From assembly GCF_000011205.1 (NCBI RefSeq), contig NC_003106.2, positions 2,308,001-2,372,000 of the forward strand: 64,000 bases of DNA. The letters are read 5' to 3'. Shown piece by piece: positions 1-8,200 of this stretch (the first letter of the stretch is position 1; each line of letters begins with the position of its first letter). The stretch is from Sulfurisphaera tokodaii str. 7 (lineage in GTDB: Archaea; Thermoproteota; Thermoprotei_A; Sulfolobales; Sulfolobaceae). Position numbers and translations under genes: made by a program. Below the pieces are notes generated by a model. That model was not told the DNA's origin, made no database searches, and saw only the letters and a list, made by a program, of their open reading frames with translations.

Positions 1-356
1 TTAGTTAGAAAATCCTTTATTCTTTCAGCTAGTTCTGGTTCCATTGATTGTACAGCATCGATTTTTGTTGTTTCTACTGCCTTATTATAAATTAGAATAT
101 CTTTAACGTCATAGAAATGTTGAAATACAGTTTCTGCATCAAAAGATACTAAAATATCAATCTTTTGAGTATTACTCCTTACTCTTTTGTCACTAATTGT
201 TAAAGAGAAATAGCTATGTCTTCCTTTTATATTAGAGTAATACTCTCTGTTTCCATATATATAATAACCAGCTGAGGCTACTGCATTTCCAAAAATATTA
301 GCGGCCGTATCAATCCCAGTACCTTGTGCTCCTCCTATAACCCAACTAAGTCTCAT
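1..356 (-). CDS. 2-oxoacid:ferredoxin oxidoreductase alpha (gamma-alpha fused) subunit, N-terminal part
   Basis: The first 118 codons of a gene that runs off the left edge of the window. The N-terminus reads MRLSWVIGGAQGTGIDTA, followed by an FGNA, YYIYGNREYYSNIKGRHSYF stretch. This is the signature of the gamma-domain that begins the alpha subunit of Sulfolobus-type 2-oxoacid:ferredoxin oxidoreductases (OFOR). In these two-subunit cytoplasmic enzymes, 2-oxoacids are oxidatively decarboxylated to acyl-CoA with reduction of ferredoxin; the beta subunit carries TPP and the Fe-S cluster and normally follows downstream. The start is ATG at 356-354. A minus-strand TATA-like box (positions 386-393) lies about 30 nt upstream, giving a leaderless or very short leader transcript. 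Which paralogue (pyruvate or 2-oxoglutarate preferring) cannot be told from this fragment. Confidence 0.9.
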   Translation of the reverse strand, partial: MRLSWVIGGAQGTGIDTAANIFGNAVASAGYYIYGNREYYSNIKGRHSYFSLTISDKRVRSNTQKIDILVSFDAETVFQHFYDVKDILIYNKAVETTKIDAVQSMEPELAERIKDFLT

Positions 357-493
357 AATTGTCAATATTCTTATTCTTTTTGAGGTATATAAGTAAATTT
401 GAAAAATAATTAATATTTCACTACATATTTTTAAAACATATTTACATTAGAATTTGAAGTATGATGTTTAATTTATTAGTATTGTATTTTTAA

Positions 494-1300
494 TTAAAAA
501 CTAGGTAATTTGTAAATTAAACCATTTAATATAATTTCTTTGTTTATACTGTTTTTCTTATAGTCGTAATATAACTCGGCTTTGCTTTCTGCTGTTAAAG
601 TAGTACCATTTATAACATCGTCTCTTGTAGCCTTTCCCTGGATTATATTAAAGTGGAATTCTCCATCTCTTATATTAATTTCTATTTTATTTTTATAGGG
701 GTACACATTATTACTTAGAATCGTAAGATAAAATATTGATTTTAGTGATGTGAATAAATTTACACTAACTTTATTTCGAGATTGTAATACTTGTGTAACA
801 CTCCTAAAATCTGTAAATATATTCCTTTTTCTATCGTAGTTTTTCACAATTCCATTTTCAAATTCAACAATTATGTCATCATCATTTTGGGTTTTTATTG
901 CTTTTTCCATGTCTTCTATATTTGAATAAGGCATAAAAGTGAACCTCACTTTTCCATTTAATATTACAGCTCTAGGAGGAATCCAATTATTTTTAATTAT
1001 CATAATTTCAGTTTTTTCACTTATTGGTATAGCATAATAAATAAAATGAGTAAAAATTTCTTCTGGTTCAGTATTTAATATCTTTTTTGCTTCTTTTATG
1101 AATAAATCTCTACTATAGCTATATTTTTTGAAAATATCCTTTAATTTAGAATCTAGCATTTTTACTAATTTTTTTAATAAATCATCTTCTAAATAGAATG
1201 AGATTAGCGGAACCAAATTGTTTTTCTCTGAAAAATCTAAAGCTTCCCTAACTACTGATTTTAAGCTATTGACTTCCATGAGAAGTTCTACTGACTGCAC
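494..1300 (-). CDS. Hypothetical protein, 268 aa
   Basis: I do not recognise this family. The product is lysine-, isoleucine- and asparagine-rich, with no obvious membrane segment or signal peptide, and seems to be soluble: an alpha-helical N-terminal third (about residues 10-75), then a mixed or beta-rich remainder. The longest reading starts with GTG at 1300-1298, and an in-frame ATG follows seven codons later (1279-1277). A TATA-like T/A run (about 1320-1332) is spaced for a leaderless transcript beginning near the GTG, so the GTG start is kept, but ATG is possible. It is transcribed divergently from the secreted protein gene at 1460 across a 159-nt AT-rich region that contains both promoters. 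No functional assignment is offered. Confidence 0.6.
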   Translation of the reverse strand: MQSVELLMEVNSLKSVVREALDFSEKNNLVPLISFYLEDDLLKKLVKMLDSKLKDIFKKYSYSRDLFIKEAKKILNTEPEEIFTHFIYYAIPISEKTEIMIIKNNWIPPRAVILNGKVRFTFMPYSNIEDMEKAIKTQNDDDIIVEFENGIVKNYDRKRNIFTDFRSVTQVLQSRNKVSVNLFTSLKSIFYLTILSNNVYPYKNKIEINIRDGEFHFNIIQGKATRDDVINGTTLTAESKAELYYDYKKNSINKEIILNGLIYKLPSF

Positions 1301-1429
1301 AAATAGAGATTTTGGGATTAATTAAAAACTCTATTTCTCTATATAGGTAGATGTAATTCATGATTTATATAGTTAAAAAATAGTTTAATTATAGCATTTC
1401 ATTACTGAAACAGAGTGAAATAGAGATAA

Positions 1430-1440
1430 ATATTTAAAAA
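1430..1440 (+). promoter_or_regulatory. TATA box for the gene at 1460
   Basis: The sequence TATTTAAAAA lies about 25-30 nt upstream of the tandem GTG/ATG start. In Sulfolobales a TATA box centred about 26 nt before the start codon is typical of leaderless mRNAs. This is read from spacing and composition only. Confidence 0.5.
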
Positions 1441-1459
1441 CGAAACGTTTTACCAAAGA

Positions 1460-1936
1460 GTGATGAAAGCACTATTAATTGGATTAATAGCAATGGTAGC
1501 TGTAGCTGCAGGGATTTTTGTAGCTGGAGTGAATGGATATGGTCCATTAGCATATATCTCTTATCATGTGCAAGTAAGTAATTCAACGTCTCAGATAATT
1601 CCAGCATATATTAATCTAGGAAATATAACTCCTGGAGAAAAAGGAAATATTACATCAAACGCCACTGTGATTGTCTCAAGTAATGGAACTTACGTTATTC
1701 AACTACTTCATTCAGAGAAATTAAGTAAAGTATTTACTGAGTTTAATATAACTATTGAAATAGGAAATAAAACATTATTACTTAATTTATATCAAACAAA
1801 AGTTAATGTTAATTTAACGGCAGGAAAATATATAGTTTATATAAAAATATTTTATCAAGTCTCGGAGAATCCTAAGGGAGATCTTAACGTCGTAAAAGAA
1901 CCATTGTTAATAATTCATCCTAAAGATAATGAATAA
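1460..1936 (+). CDS. Small secreted or membrane-anchored glycoprotein, 158 aa
   Basis: Residues 3-25 form a strongly hydrophobic segment after a single Lys (ALLIGLIAMVAVAAGIFVAG), a signal peptide or N-terminal membrane anchor; a class III (pilin-like) leader is not evident. The remainder is a beta-rich domain crowded with N-X-S/T sequons (NSTS, NITP, NITS, NATV, NGTY, NITI, NKTL, NLTA), as expected of a heavily N-glycosylated extracellular protein in an acidophile. No enzymatic motif is seen. The reading begins GTG-ATG (1460 and 1463); either could be used. A TATA-like box at about 1430-1440 (TATTTAAAAA) sits 25-30 nt upstream, which fits a leaderless transcript. A T-rich run (1945-1952) just after the stop is a plausible terminator and separates it from the sRNA at 1969. 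Confidence 0.75.
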   Translation: MMKALLIGLIAMVAVAAGIFVAGVNGYGPLAYISYHVQVSNSTSQIIPAYINLGNITPGEKGNITSNATVIVSSNGTYVIQLLHSEKLSKVFTEFNITIEIGNKTLLLNLYQTKVNVNLTAGKYIVYIKIFYQVSENPKGDLNVVKEPLLIIHPKDNE

Positions 1937-1968
1937 AGTAAAATATTTTTTCCTCCTTTCAGTTTTCT

Positions 1969-2025
1969 GTTTATGATGACCGCGTCCTTAACTGATTTAT
2001 GAAGAGATCCACCGGGACTGATCAT
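1969..2025 (+). ncRNA. C/D box sRNA (2'-O-methylation guide) candidate 1
   Basis: All four boxes are present in order with archaeal spacing: C box ATGATGA at 1973-1979, D' box CTGA at 1992-1995, C' box ATGAAGA at 1999-2005 and D box CTGA at 2018-2021. Both guide intervals are exactly 12 nt (1980-1991 and 2006-2017), and the D'-C' spacer is 3 nt, as in known archaeal C/D sRNAs. The D guide is complementary to UCCCGGUGGAUC, and its 10-nt core resembles the conserved CCCGGUGGAU element near the 5' end of archaeal 23S rRNA (recalled, not searched). The D' guide is complementary to UUAAGGACGCGG; I do not know its target. The RNA would act with L7Ae, Nop5 and fibrillarin. Its 3' end abuts the antisense nitrilase stop codon at 2022. 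Confidence 0.82.
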
Positions 2026-2738
2026 TCTAACTCCTTAATATCAAACTGTTTATATTCTTTAAGCCTTTCAATTCTAAAACTCATATAGGAAAGAGGATTA
2101 ATATCAATAACAATTTGTCCTTCTTTATCTCCTAATTCACCTATAGGTTTTGCCTCAATAAATCTTCCTCTGAGCGAAGGTATGTATGCTATGCTCATAC
2201 CTAGATACTCTGGAGGAGAAAAAGCATTTGCATTAACTAGAGCTATTCTATTTTCTAAAACTCTTACTTTCAAATATTCTCTCCATAAATCTATTCCATC
2301 CTTAGGAATTTTTGAGGGTACTAGTAGTATTTCCACTCCTCGTAAAAACATTTCTCTAACTATTTCTGGAAAGTCTACATCATAACATATCGCTATTCCT
2401 ATCTTTATTCCTCTATATTTAAAAATTATAGCTGAACTGCCTGAAAGTAATCTATTTTTTTCATCTCCGAAGAGATGTATTTTCTTAGCTATAGCTTTTA
2501 TTTCTCCATTTGGGTCAATTAGAGGGGAGATAATTGAAACTCCATCTTCTATTGCCCCTGGTATGATATACGCTGTATATTTCTTAGCTAATTGTTGAAA
2601 ATTATGTAATGGTAAATCATCTAGCGTTCTTATCCATTTTTCTGGTAATAGTACTATCTCTGCTCCCGACTTTAGAGACTCCTCAGTAAGATATAATGCA
2701 TTAGTTGTATTTAATGGTTGGACTATACCAATCTTCAA
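2022..2738 (-). CDS. Carbon-nitrogen hydrolase (nitrilase superfamily)
   Basis: A 238-aa cytoplasmic amidohydrolase that should cleave a non-peptide C-N bond (amide, nitrile or carbamoyl substrate unknown). The Glu-Lys-Cys triad is visible: Glu33 in LLPEKW, Lys85 or Lys86 in AKKIHLFG, and Cys118 in IAICYDVDFPE. Downstream motifs typical of the superfamily (LLVPSKIP, RVLENRIALVNAN) are also present. It is at the short end for the family (usually 250-300 aa). The start is TTG at 2738-2736, fused to the TGA stop of the upstream CBS gene (TTGA overlap), so the two are probably translationally coupled. There is no ATG nearby, and a purine-rich stretch (GAGGAAGG) precedes the TTG. Substrate cannot be told; omega-amidase or N-carbamoyl hydrolase are options. 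Confidence 0.85.
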   Translation of the reverse strand: MKIGIVQPLNTTNALYLTEESLKSGAEIVLLPEKWIRTLDDLPLHNFQQLAKKYTAYIIPGAIEDGVSIISPLIDPNGEIKAIAKKIHLFGDEKNRLLSGSSAIIFKYRGIKIGIAICYDVDFPEIVREMFLRGVEILLVPSKIPKDGIDLWREYLKVRVLENRIALVNANAFSPPEYLGMSIAYIPSLRGRFIEAKPIGELGDKEGQIVIDINPLSYMSFRIERLKEYKQFDIKELE

Positions 2739-3862
2739 CCTTCCTCTGCCTTTGGCTTTCTTCCTTTCGCTTCAATTTTCTTTAACTCTCTAGTTACTCT
2801 TTCCTCTAATTTTTCTACTGCTTTCCTAACAGCAGTTACTGGATCCCAATCAGAGTCTTTACTTATGAAATCACCAATCTTTGTTACTGCTCTTGCAGTT
2901 ACTTGGTAAACTTTCTTATCTTGACTTTTAGCAACTTCTTTGAAGGTAACTTTAAAGTTTATCACTTCTGTTAACTTTTCGAGTCTTGCCAAATATCTCT
3001 CTAGAATACCGTCAATCATTGCTTTAACGTCTCCTTGCTTTAATTCTCCACTTAGTTTAGCCTCTATTGGCATCTCAAGTTCAAATTTCTTTGCAATAAG
3101 ATTTACAACATCAATACCACTAAACATTCCCACTATCAAGTCACCTTCAATGACTGGCATACCAGATATCTTTCTCCTTAACAAGGTCTCTAAGGCTTGC
3201 TTAACGTTCTGATTTCCATCTGTAGTAATAACTGGATATGTCATAATTTCTCTGACTGGGAGTGCCATTAATCTTTCTTCTTCAGTTAGAATTGATGATT
3301 TCTTTTTACCTCCTTCTGAATATAGTCTGTTTACAATATCTCTGGTCGTAACAATTCCTACAAGTTTTTTGTTTTCCAAGACCGGTAATTTAGATACATG
3401 ATTATTACTCATAAGCCATCTAGCTCTTGCAACCGAATCGTTAGCATCTATCGTAATAACTGGACTGTTCATCACTTCTCTAACTTTTGCGTCTGGTATT
3501 TCCCCCCTGCTAAGATAATATGATAAAAATCCTTCTCTACTTATAATGCCAACTAATCTTTTCTTATCATCGACGACTATTAAGGCTCTAGATTTAGTTG
3601 TATAAAATTTTGCTACAACTCTTGCTTCATCTTCACTTTCTAAAACATTATTAGAAGGTATCATTAAATTTATTACCTTAGATTCTGGACTTACTTTCCT
3701 TCTAAGCAACTCATTATAACTTATAACTCCTATAACAACCTTATCTCTAACTACTGGAACAACCCACTGATTATTTTCTTGCATTCTGGAAATGACTTCC
3801 CTTACTCTATCATTATATGATGCAACTACCTTAGGCTCTTCCAAAAGCTCTTTTGGTATCAT
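2735..3862 (-). CDS. Four-CBS-domain protein with C-terminal HPF/YfiA-like region
   Basis: 375 aa from the chosen ATG at 3862-3860. Four CBS motifs (about residues 10-60, 70-125, 130-190 and 205-260) form two Bateman modules, expected to bind adenine nucleotides (AMP/ATP/SAM) and act as energy sensors; typical signatures are [30 protein letters not shown] and [10 protein letters not shown]. The last 110 residues ([20 protein letters not shown]...) are a basic alpha/beta region that resembles ribosome-hibernation factor or dsRNA-binding-like folds, an inference only. A longer TTG-started reading begins at 3901, but it would place the TATA box (3885-3892) inside the gene; the ATG is 26 nt from that box and is preferred. 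Followed by the coupled nitrilase gene. Confidence 0.85.
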   Translation of the reverse strand: MIPKELLEEPKVVASYNDRVREVISRMQENNQWVVPVVRDKVVIGVISYNELLRRKVSPESKVINLMIPSNNVLESEDEARVVAKFYTTKSRALIVVDDKKRLVGIISREGFLSYYLSRGEIPDAKVREVMNSPVITIDANDSVARARWLMSNNHVSKLPVLENKKLVGIVTTRDIVNRLYSEGGKKKSSILTEEERLMALPVREIMTYPVITTDGNQNVKQALETLLRRKISGMPVIEGDLIVGMFSGIDVVNLIAKKFELEMPIEAKLSGELKQGDVKAMIDGILERYLARLEKLTEVINFKVTFKEVAKSQDKKVYQVTARAVTKIGDFISKDSDWDPVTAVRKAVEKLEERVTRELKKIEAKGRKPKAEEG

Positions 3863-3884
3863 TAAGGAAAAATCCAGATGTGCA

Positions 3885-3892
3885 TTTATATA
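3885..3892. promoter_or_regulatory. Shared bidirectional TATA box
   Basis: The octamer TTTATATA is nearly self-complementary. It is centred about 26-27 nt from the ATG of the minus-strand CBS gene (3862) and about 27 nt from the GTG of the plus-strand HDAC gene (3916). One TATA element could therefore serve two leaderless, divergent transcripts. Confidence 0.6.
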
Positions 3893-3915
3893 GTTTTTCA
3901 ACGAGTATAATATGT

Positions 3916-4968
3916 GTGCATAAGACAGCGTTTGTATGGGATGATAGATACTTAAACTATTCCTTTCCAGGTAATCATCCTTTTAAATCTCTTAGAGAAG
4001 CAATGACTAAGAAACTCTTAGAAGAAAGAGGAGCATTTCACGAAATAGATATAGTACCTCCTAAGGTAATTAGCGAAGAATTATTATCTCTTATACATAC
4101 AAAAGAATATATAGAATTTATTAAGAGAAAGAGCGAAGAGGGTAGTGGATTATTAGATGAAGGAGACACTCCAGCATTTAAAGGAATTTTTGAAGCTGCT
4201 CTTATTAGAGTGAGTGGTACTGTTACAGCTGTAGAGCTTCTACAATCTTATGATCATACTATAAATATTGGAGGCGGATTTCATCATGCTAAAAGATCCC
4301 AAGCGTCTGGTTTTTGTGTGTTTAATGATGTAGCGTTAGCTATAAAGTTGGCAGAGAGAAGTTTCAAAAAAATTGCATTAGTGGATATTGATGGTCATCA
4401 TGGCGATGGAACTCAATACTTGCTTTATGATGACCCAAAAGTTTTGAAAGTCTCTCTTCATATGTTTCATCCAAGATTTTTCCCTGGTACTGGAGATGAA
4501 TATGAGATAGGTTCTGGAGAGGGAAAAGGTATGACTATTAATATTCCGTTGCCTCCAGGGACTGGAGATGATATGTATCTTTACGCGTTTAATGAAATAG
4601 TTGTTCCAAAGATTAAGGAGTTTAAGCCAGATTTGATATTTCTTCTTAATGGTGGAGATTCTTACTACGAAGATCCTCTTGTAGAGCTTAAACTTTCTAC
4701 AAAAGGTTATCTTGAAGTAGTAAGGACTGTTCACTCGCTTGCCCATCAATTTGCTAATGGTAAGTTAGTTATGACAGGTGGTGGAGGATATAATTATGAA
4801 GCTACAGCAAGAATATGGGCTTTATCAATAGCAGAAATAGCTGGATTGGATTTTACTGAATTTGAAACTTTAGAGGATTGTTGTTTAATAGCTTCTAGTG
4901 AATTTGTCAAGAAAAGAGTATTAGAAATAGTAGATAAATTAAAGAAAATACATGGTCTAAGTAACTAG
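3916..4968 (+). CDS. HDAC-family deacetylase (AcuC-like)
   Basis: A zinc-dependent deacetylase of the arginase/deacetylase fold, 350 aa from GTG 3916. Numbering from that start, the tandem active-site histidines are about 123-124 ([20 protein letters not shown]), the zinc ligands are about Asp159 and His161 ([11 protein letters not shown]) and Asp248 ([13 protein letters not shown]), and the transition-state Tyr is in GGGGYNYE. The GxGDxxYRDPL-type loop and overall length are nearest to AcuC (acetyl-CoA synthetase deacetylase in bacteria). Substrates in Sulfolobales could be acetylated proteins such as Alba or acetyl-CoA synthetase, or small amides; this is inference. The GTG start is supported by the TATA box 27 nt upstream; an upstream GTG-type start at 3853 lies before the promoter. 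The 3' end overlaps purT by 12 nt, convergently. A second HDAC paralogue lies at 20822. Confidence 0.88.
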   Translation: MHKTAFVWDDRYLNYSFPGNHPFKSLREAMTKKLLEERGAFHEIDIVPPKVISEELLSLIHTKEYIEFIKRKSEEGSGLLDEGDTPAFKGIFEAALIRVSGTVTAVELLQSYDHTINIGGGFHHAKRSQASGFCVFNDVALAIKLAERSFKKIALVDIDGHHGDGTQYLLYDDPKVLKVSLHMFHPRFFPGTGDEYEIGSGEGKGMTINIPLPPGTGDDMYLYAFNEIVVPKIKEFKPDLIFLLNGGDSYYEDPLVELKLSTKGYLEVVRTVHSLAHQFANGKLVMTGGGGYNYEATARIWALSIAEIAGLDFTEFETLEDCCLIASSEFVKKRVLEIVDKLKKIHGLSN

Positions 4969-6159
4969 GACTAATGAAGCTGCTTTCCTTGCTTTTTCCT
5001 TTGCTTCCTCTACTGTATTACCAGTAGCTAATACCACTCCCATTCTTCTTTTATAATACGTTGATGGTTTTCCGAATAGCCTTATTTGAACACCAGGAAT
5101 TTGCAAAGCTTTTTCTACATTTAAAAATTTAGGTGCCCATCCTTCATTATTTGCCAAAATAACGTGTGCAGCAGCTGGCGAAACTATCTTCACCTCAGGT
5201 GTAGGTAAACCTAATGCACTCCTAACGTGAATTTGAAATTCATTAATATCTAGGCTTGCCATTGTAACTAATCCAGTATCATGAGGCCTTGGGGATACTT
5301 CACTGAATAATACCCTATTCCCAGAGACTATTATTTCTACACCAAATATACCGAAACCGCCTAATTCATTAACAACTCTTGTAGCATATTCTTGGGCTCT
5401 TTCTATTATATCTTTATCCACTGTTGAGGGGTGCCAAGATTCCACGTAGTAATACACATCTGAGGGTCTTTGATGTTCAATTGGGGTAATTGTCTTAGTT
5501 ACAACTCCTTTATCATCTAAATACCTATAGGTTAAAACTGTAAGTTCTCTGTCAATTTTAACGTATTCTTCTACTATTACTTGTTCGCTTTTTCCTCTTG
5601 CGTGTGTAATAGCTTCTTTAAACTTTTGTTCTACTTCAGATTCATTATATACAACCTCATGCCCGTGTCCACTAGAACTCATTTCTGGTTTTATTATACA
5701 AGGATATCCAATATCCTTGCAAATTTTCTTTACTTCTTCAGGATTTTCAGCAAATCCATACTGTGTTGTTGGTACTTTAACTTTTTCCGCCGCTAACTTC
5801 CTTAATTCAATTCTATTCATGCAGATTTTTACGGCCTTAGCGTTAGGAATTACTTTGTATCCTTCACTTTCTAACTCTAATAGCGCATCTGTGTTTATAG
5901 CCTCAATTTCTGTAATTATTGCGTCTGGGTTCTCTTTCTTTATAATACTCTTTATTGCGTTTCCGTCTAACATATTAACAACGTATTTTCTATGGGCTAC
6001 GTGCATAGCTGGGGCCATATCATACCTATCAACTACAACTGTCTCTATACCCATTCTTTGTGCCTCAATTACCATTTCTTTTCCTAACTCTCCTCCACCT
6101 AGCCAGAGAAGTTTCTTTGCTCCTTCGAATAAAGGAGTACCTATCTCCATGAAATTCAT
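4957..6159 (-). CDS. purT: Formate-dependent phosphoribosylglycinamide formyltransferase (GAR transformylase 2)
   Basis: PurT, a 400-aa ATP-grasp enzyme, makes formyl-GAR from GAR, formate and ATP in purine synthesis, via formyl phosphate. The N-terminal PreATP-grasp domain carries [20 protein letters not shown]; the ATP-grasp region has the glycine-rich loop [15 protein letters not shown] and the metal-binding stretch [27 protein letters not shown]. The C-terminal signature [21 protein letters not shown] is also typical. Length is as in bacterial PurT. The start is ATG at 6159; a second in-frame ATG lies three codons in. Two AT-rich boxes at 6170-6190 offer a promoter. Archaea that lack folate-dependent PurN commonly use PurT, in line with this organism's C1 metabolism. 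Confidence 0.95.
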   Translation of the reverse strand: MNFMEIGTPLFEGAKKLLWLGGGELGKEMVIEAQRMGIETVVVDRYDMAPAMHVAHRKYVVNMLDGNAIKSIIKKENPDAIITEIEAINTDALLELESEGYKVIPNAKAVKICMNRIELRKLAAEKVKVPTTQYGFAENPEEVKKICKDIGYPCIIKPEMSSSGHGHEVVYNESEVEQKFKEAITHARGKSEQVIVEEYVKIDRELTVLTYRYLDDKGVVTKTITPIEHQRPSDVYYYVESWHPSTVDKDIIERAQEYATRVVNELGGFGIFGVEIIVSGNRVLFSEVSPRPHDTGLVTMASLDINEFQIHVRSALGLPTPEVKIVSPAAAHVILANNEGWAPKFLNVEKALQIPGVQIRLFGKPSTYYKRRMGVVLATGNTVEEAKEKARKAASLVLVT

Positions 6160-6203
6160 TTACTTAAACTATGTAATAAATTTATCTTTCTACTTGTGGT
6201 TTT

Positions 6204-6800
6204 TTACTTAATTATGTAAAACTCAATCCATCTAAGCAATCTCTCTGGATCTTTAACAAAATAGTAAAAACAAATCCACTTACTCGCTTTACAATTTCCA
6301 CTCCAAGGAAATACTATTGCACCTATGGGAAACTTCTTTTCATATTCTCTTATCTGTTCATTGTTATAATCTCCAACTTTTGCTTCTATTGCTATTTTTC
6401 CTTCAACAATAAAATCTGGTTTATTATGAACTTTCATACCGTATATGTAGTCATAAATTTTCTTATTTCTCTCTACTTTATAATATTTCGAAAGAACAGA
6501 GAATACATATTCTTCAAACACATAACCAATTAACTGGTTTAGTTTTAATCTTCTAGATCTAATGTCAGGATAAGCAAGTGCATAATTAACATCAACTTTA
6601 ACTCCAGTAATTTTTTCTAATTCATTCAATTTCTCTAATAACAAACTTTCGTCACCTAAAAAAGAAAAAGAATAGTTAGTTATTTCATTTCCGTTTTTAT
6701 TAAAAACTTTAACACCAATTCTATCTACAATAACTATTATATCACCATTATCATGTGGAACTAATTTATTTCCATTCATTTTGTATAAAAATACTTGCAT
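6204..6800 (-). CDS. PD-(D/E)XK nuclease-like protein, 198 aa
   Basis: The C-terminal half contains a canonical PD-(D/E)XK-type core: an acidic helix (GYVFEEYVFSVLSKYY), then KPDFIVEGKIAIEAKVGDY, giving the PD...ExK triad, followed by a Q-containing helix (NNEQIREYEKKFPIGAIVF). Such cores are found in DNA repair and restriction-like nucleases, and here the metal-binding residues appear intact. The first 80 residues form a small beta-rich domain of unknown role. It is not recognised as a named family and has no Cys cluster of the Cas4/AddB type. The start is ATG 6800; the divergent gene at 6849 begins 48 nt away, with an AT-rich box (CTTATAAATA, about 6816-6826) between them. Function: probable nuclease, substrate unknown. 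Confidence 0.65.
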   Translation of the reverse strand: MQVFLYKMNGNKLVPHDNGDIIVIVDRIGVKVFNKNGNEITNYSFSFLGDESLLLEKLNELEKITGVKVDVNYALAYPDIRSRRLKLNQLIGYVFEEYVFSVLSKYYKVERNKKIYDYIYGMKVHNKPDFIVEGKIAIEAKVGDYNNEQIREYEKKFPIGAIVFPWSGNCKASKWICFYYFVKDPERLLRWIEFYIIK

Positions 6801-6848
6801 GATGAAATATAGGTGAACTTATAAATAAACAGTGATCTTTCATATTGT

Positions 6849-7496
6849 ATGCCTCTTTTGACATTAGCTGACATATTATGGGGAGTTATACTTACAATTT
6901 GGGTCGGTATTGTTACCTTATACATTTCCAAGATAATTAGTAAGTATACAAGTGTTTACGTAGCAAGAAAAGCCATTCATATGCTGGGTGGTGGTGTAGT
7001 TGCGGTATTATCCCCATTTGTATTTACGTCTCCTCTGGTTCCTATTATAGCATCTTATACATTGATGACATACCTTATAGTAAGGAGGATTAAAGATGGT
7101 ATTATGGGATGGTTCCAAGAAAAAGATAATTATGGAGAGATATTTTATACTTTCTCATATGGTACATTACTATTAATAATGTGGGTTATTGATGGAAACT
7201 ATTGGTCTACTAAAGATGTTTTCATACCATTACTTCCAATATTTTATATGTCATTTGGTGATGGAGTTACTGGTATAATAAGGAATTATGTATATAAGCG
7301 AAGAGTAAAAGGTTTTTGGGGAAGTCTAGGTATGGCTATTGTTTGTATCCCCCTTGGTTATTATCTCTTTGGTCTTTACGGTGCTATTTCTGGTATAATA
7401 GCTACTATAGTTGAAGCTCTACCTTTAGTTGATGATAACTTAAGTATACCATTTGTTTCTTTCTTGTTCCTATATTCCGTCATAAAATTGTTTTAG
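6849..7496 (+). CDS. Dolichol kinase / phytol kinase-family membrane protein
   Basis: A 215-aa polytopic membrane protein, about six or seven membrane segments. The family signature is clear: [19 protein letters not shown] near residue 40, and the CTP-binding-type motif [14 protein letters not shown] followed by [13 protein letters not shown] around residues 135-165. This is seen in the SEC59/DGK1/VTE5 (phosphatidate cytidylyltransferase-like) group. The likely reaction is CTP- or ATP-dependent phosphorylation of a polyprenol such as dolichol, supplying lipid carrier for N-glycosylation (the window also has agl3, a DPM1-like enzyme and a flippase), but geranylgeraniol or diacylglycerol are also possible. 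The 3' end overlaps the convergent gene at 7470 by 27 nt. Confidence 0.8.
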   Translation: MPLLTLADILWGVILTIWVGIVTLYISKIISKYTSVYVARKAIHMLGGGVVAVLSPFVFTSPLVPIIASYTLMTYLIVRRIKDGIMGWFQEKDNYGEIFYTFSYGTLLLIMWVIDGNYWSTKDVFIPLLPIFYMSFGDGVTGIIRNYVYKRRVKGFWGSLGMAIVCIPLGYYLFGLYGAISGIIATIVEALPLVDDNLSIPFVSFLFLYSVIKLF

Positions 7497-8099
7497 ATTG
7501 TAAAAGCTTTTATTATCTATAATGTTTATTTTCATAACCTTAGAATTTATGGTAATAATTCCATTAATTTTACTATTTTTAACATCGTTTAACGTGATAT
7601 CTGGAGTCTTGGAATACTTTCTTATCAGTCTCATCAAATTTCTAATTTCATCTTCCGATCTTTCATTTGGATCCTTTAGTAACTCCTTAGGAATTGGAGG
7701 CAAGTAAAAAGAAGGTACTGCAATATAGAATTCATTCGCAATATTACTATAGCGGGATATTTTTAAAGCTAATCTACTCATTAAGAATTCTTCTGGATTA
7801 ATAGCATTAATAGGTGGAACATACCCAGTTTCCACTTCAATGCCAATATCTGTACCTTTAATTGCATAAATATCTATTACTCCTCCACTTACCTCTACTT
7901 CTACATAAACTCGAAATCCGCGATTAATTAGGAATCCGGATAAAATAAGTTCTAAGATGGAATGATTTATATTTAGAATTCCTACCTTACTTAAACCTAA
8001 TAACTTCTTGTAAATATCTTCTATATTCACATTTTTTCCAAAGTAATTAGTCACTTTTTCATACATTATCTGTAAATCTTTAGAGTGATCTCCTCTCAT
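7470..8099 (-). CDS. Hypothetical protein, PD-(D/E)XK-like core, 209 aa
   Basis: Residues 50-95 read as helix [16 protein letters not shown], strand [10 protein letters not shown], then [19 protein letters not shown]. The D...ExE arrangement resembles the restriction-endonuclease-like fold, with Glu in place of the usual Lys, so activity is uncertain. The rest is helical and charged ([25 protein letters not shown]). No named family is recognised. A longer GTG-started version begins at 8108, but that codon is immediately next to the D box (8109-8112) of a same-strand C/D sRNA, so the ATG at 8099-8097 is preferred. The gene lies directly downstream of the sRNA on the same strand and may be cotranscribed with it. 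Confidence 0.6.
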   Translation of the reverse strand: MRGDHSKDLQIMYEKVTNYFGKNVNIEDIYKKLLGLSKVGILNINHSILELILSGFLINRGFRVYVEVEVSGGVIDIYAIKGTDIGIEVETGYVPPINAINPEEFLMSRLALKISRYSNIANEFYIAVPSFYLPPIPKELLKDPNERSEDEIRNLMRLIRKYSKTPDITLNDVKNSKINGIITINSKVMKINIIDNKSFYNLKQFYDGI

Positions 8100-8104
8100 T
8101 TTAA

Positions 8105-8161
8105 TCACTCAGACTGGGAAGCGCTCTTCATCAGTCTGTAAACCGTCGTGTCATCATTAAT
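8105..8161 (-). ncRNA. C/D box sRNA (2'-O-methylation guide) candidate 2
   Basis: Read on the minus strand: C box ATGATGA (8157-8151), D' box CAGA (8138-8135, one change from CTGA), C' box ATGAAGA (8131-8125) and D box CTGA (8112-8109). Both guide intervals are exactly 12 nt (8150-8139 and 8124-8113), and the D'-C' spacer is 3 nt, the same geometry and the same C' sequence as the candidate at 1969. The D' guide is complementary to UAAACCGUCGUG, which strongly resembles the conserved ACCGUCGUGAGACAG segment of domain V of 23S rRNA (recalled). The D guide is complementary to ACUGGGAAGCGC, target unknown. The sRNA ends just before the coding start at 8099, in the 5' region of that gene. Confidence 0.82.
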
Positions 8162-8200
8162 TGAAAAATCATTTATCATTCAAGCTTAAAAATAATATAC

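Noticed and set aside
3853-3915. N-terminal extension of the plus-strand HDAC gene to 3853
   Set aside because: It would place the TATA box (3885-3892) inside the coding region and lacks similarity to HDAC N-termini; GTG 3916 is properly spaced.
4378-4749. Long antisense reading inside the HDAC gene, and similar antisense readings elsewhere
   Set aside because: Shadows of real genes, with no promoter, start context or recognisable protein sequence.
6797-6845. C-box-like CATGATGAAA near the start of the nuclease-like gene
   Set aside because: No D or D' box at the right spacing follows; the region is explained by divergent promoters.
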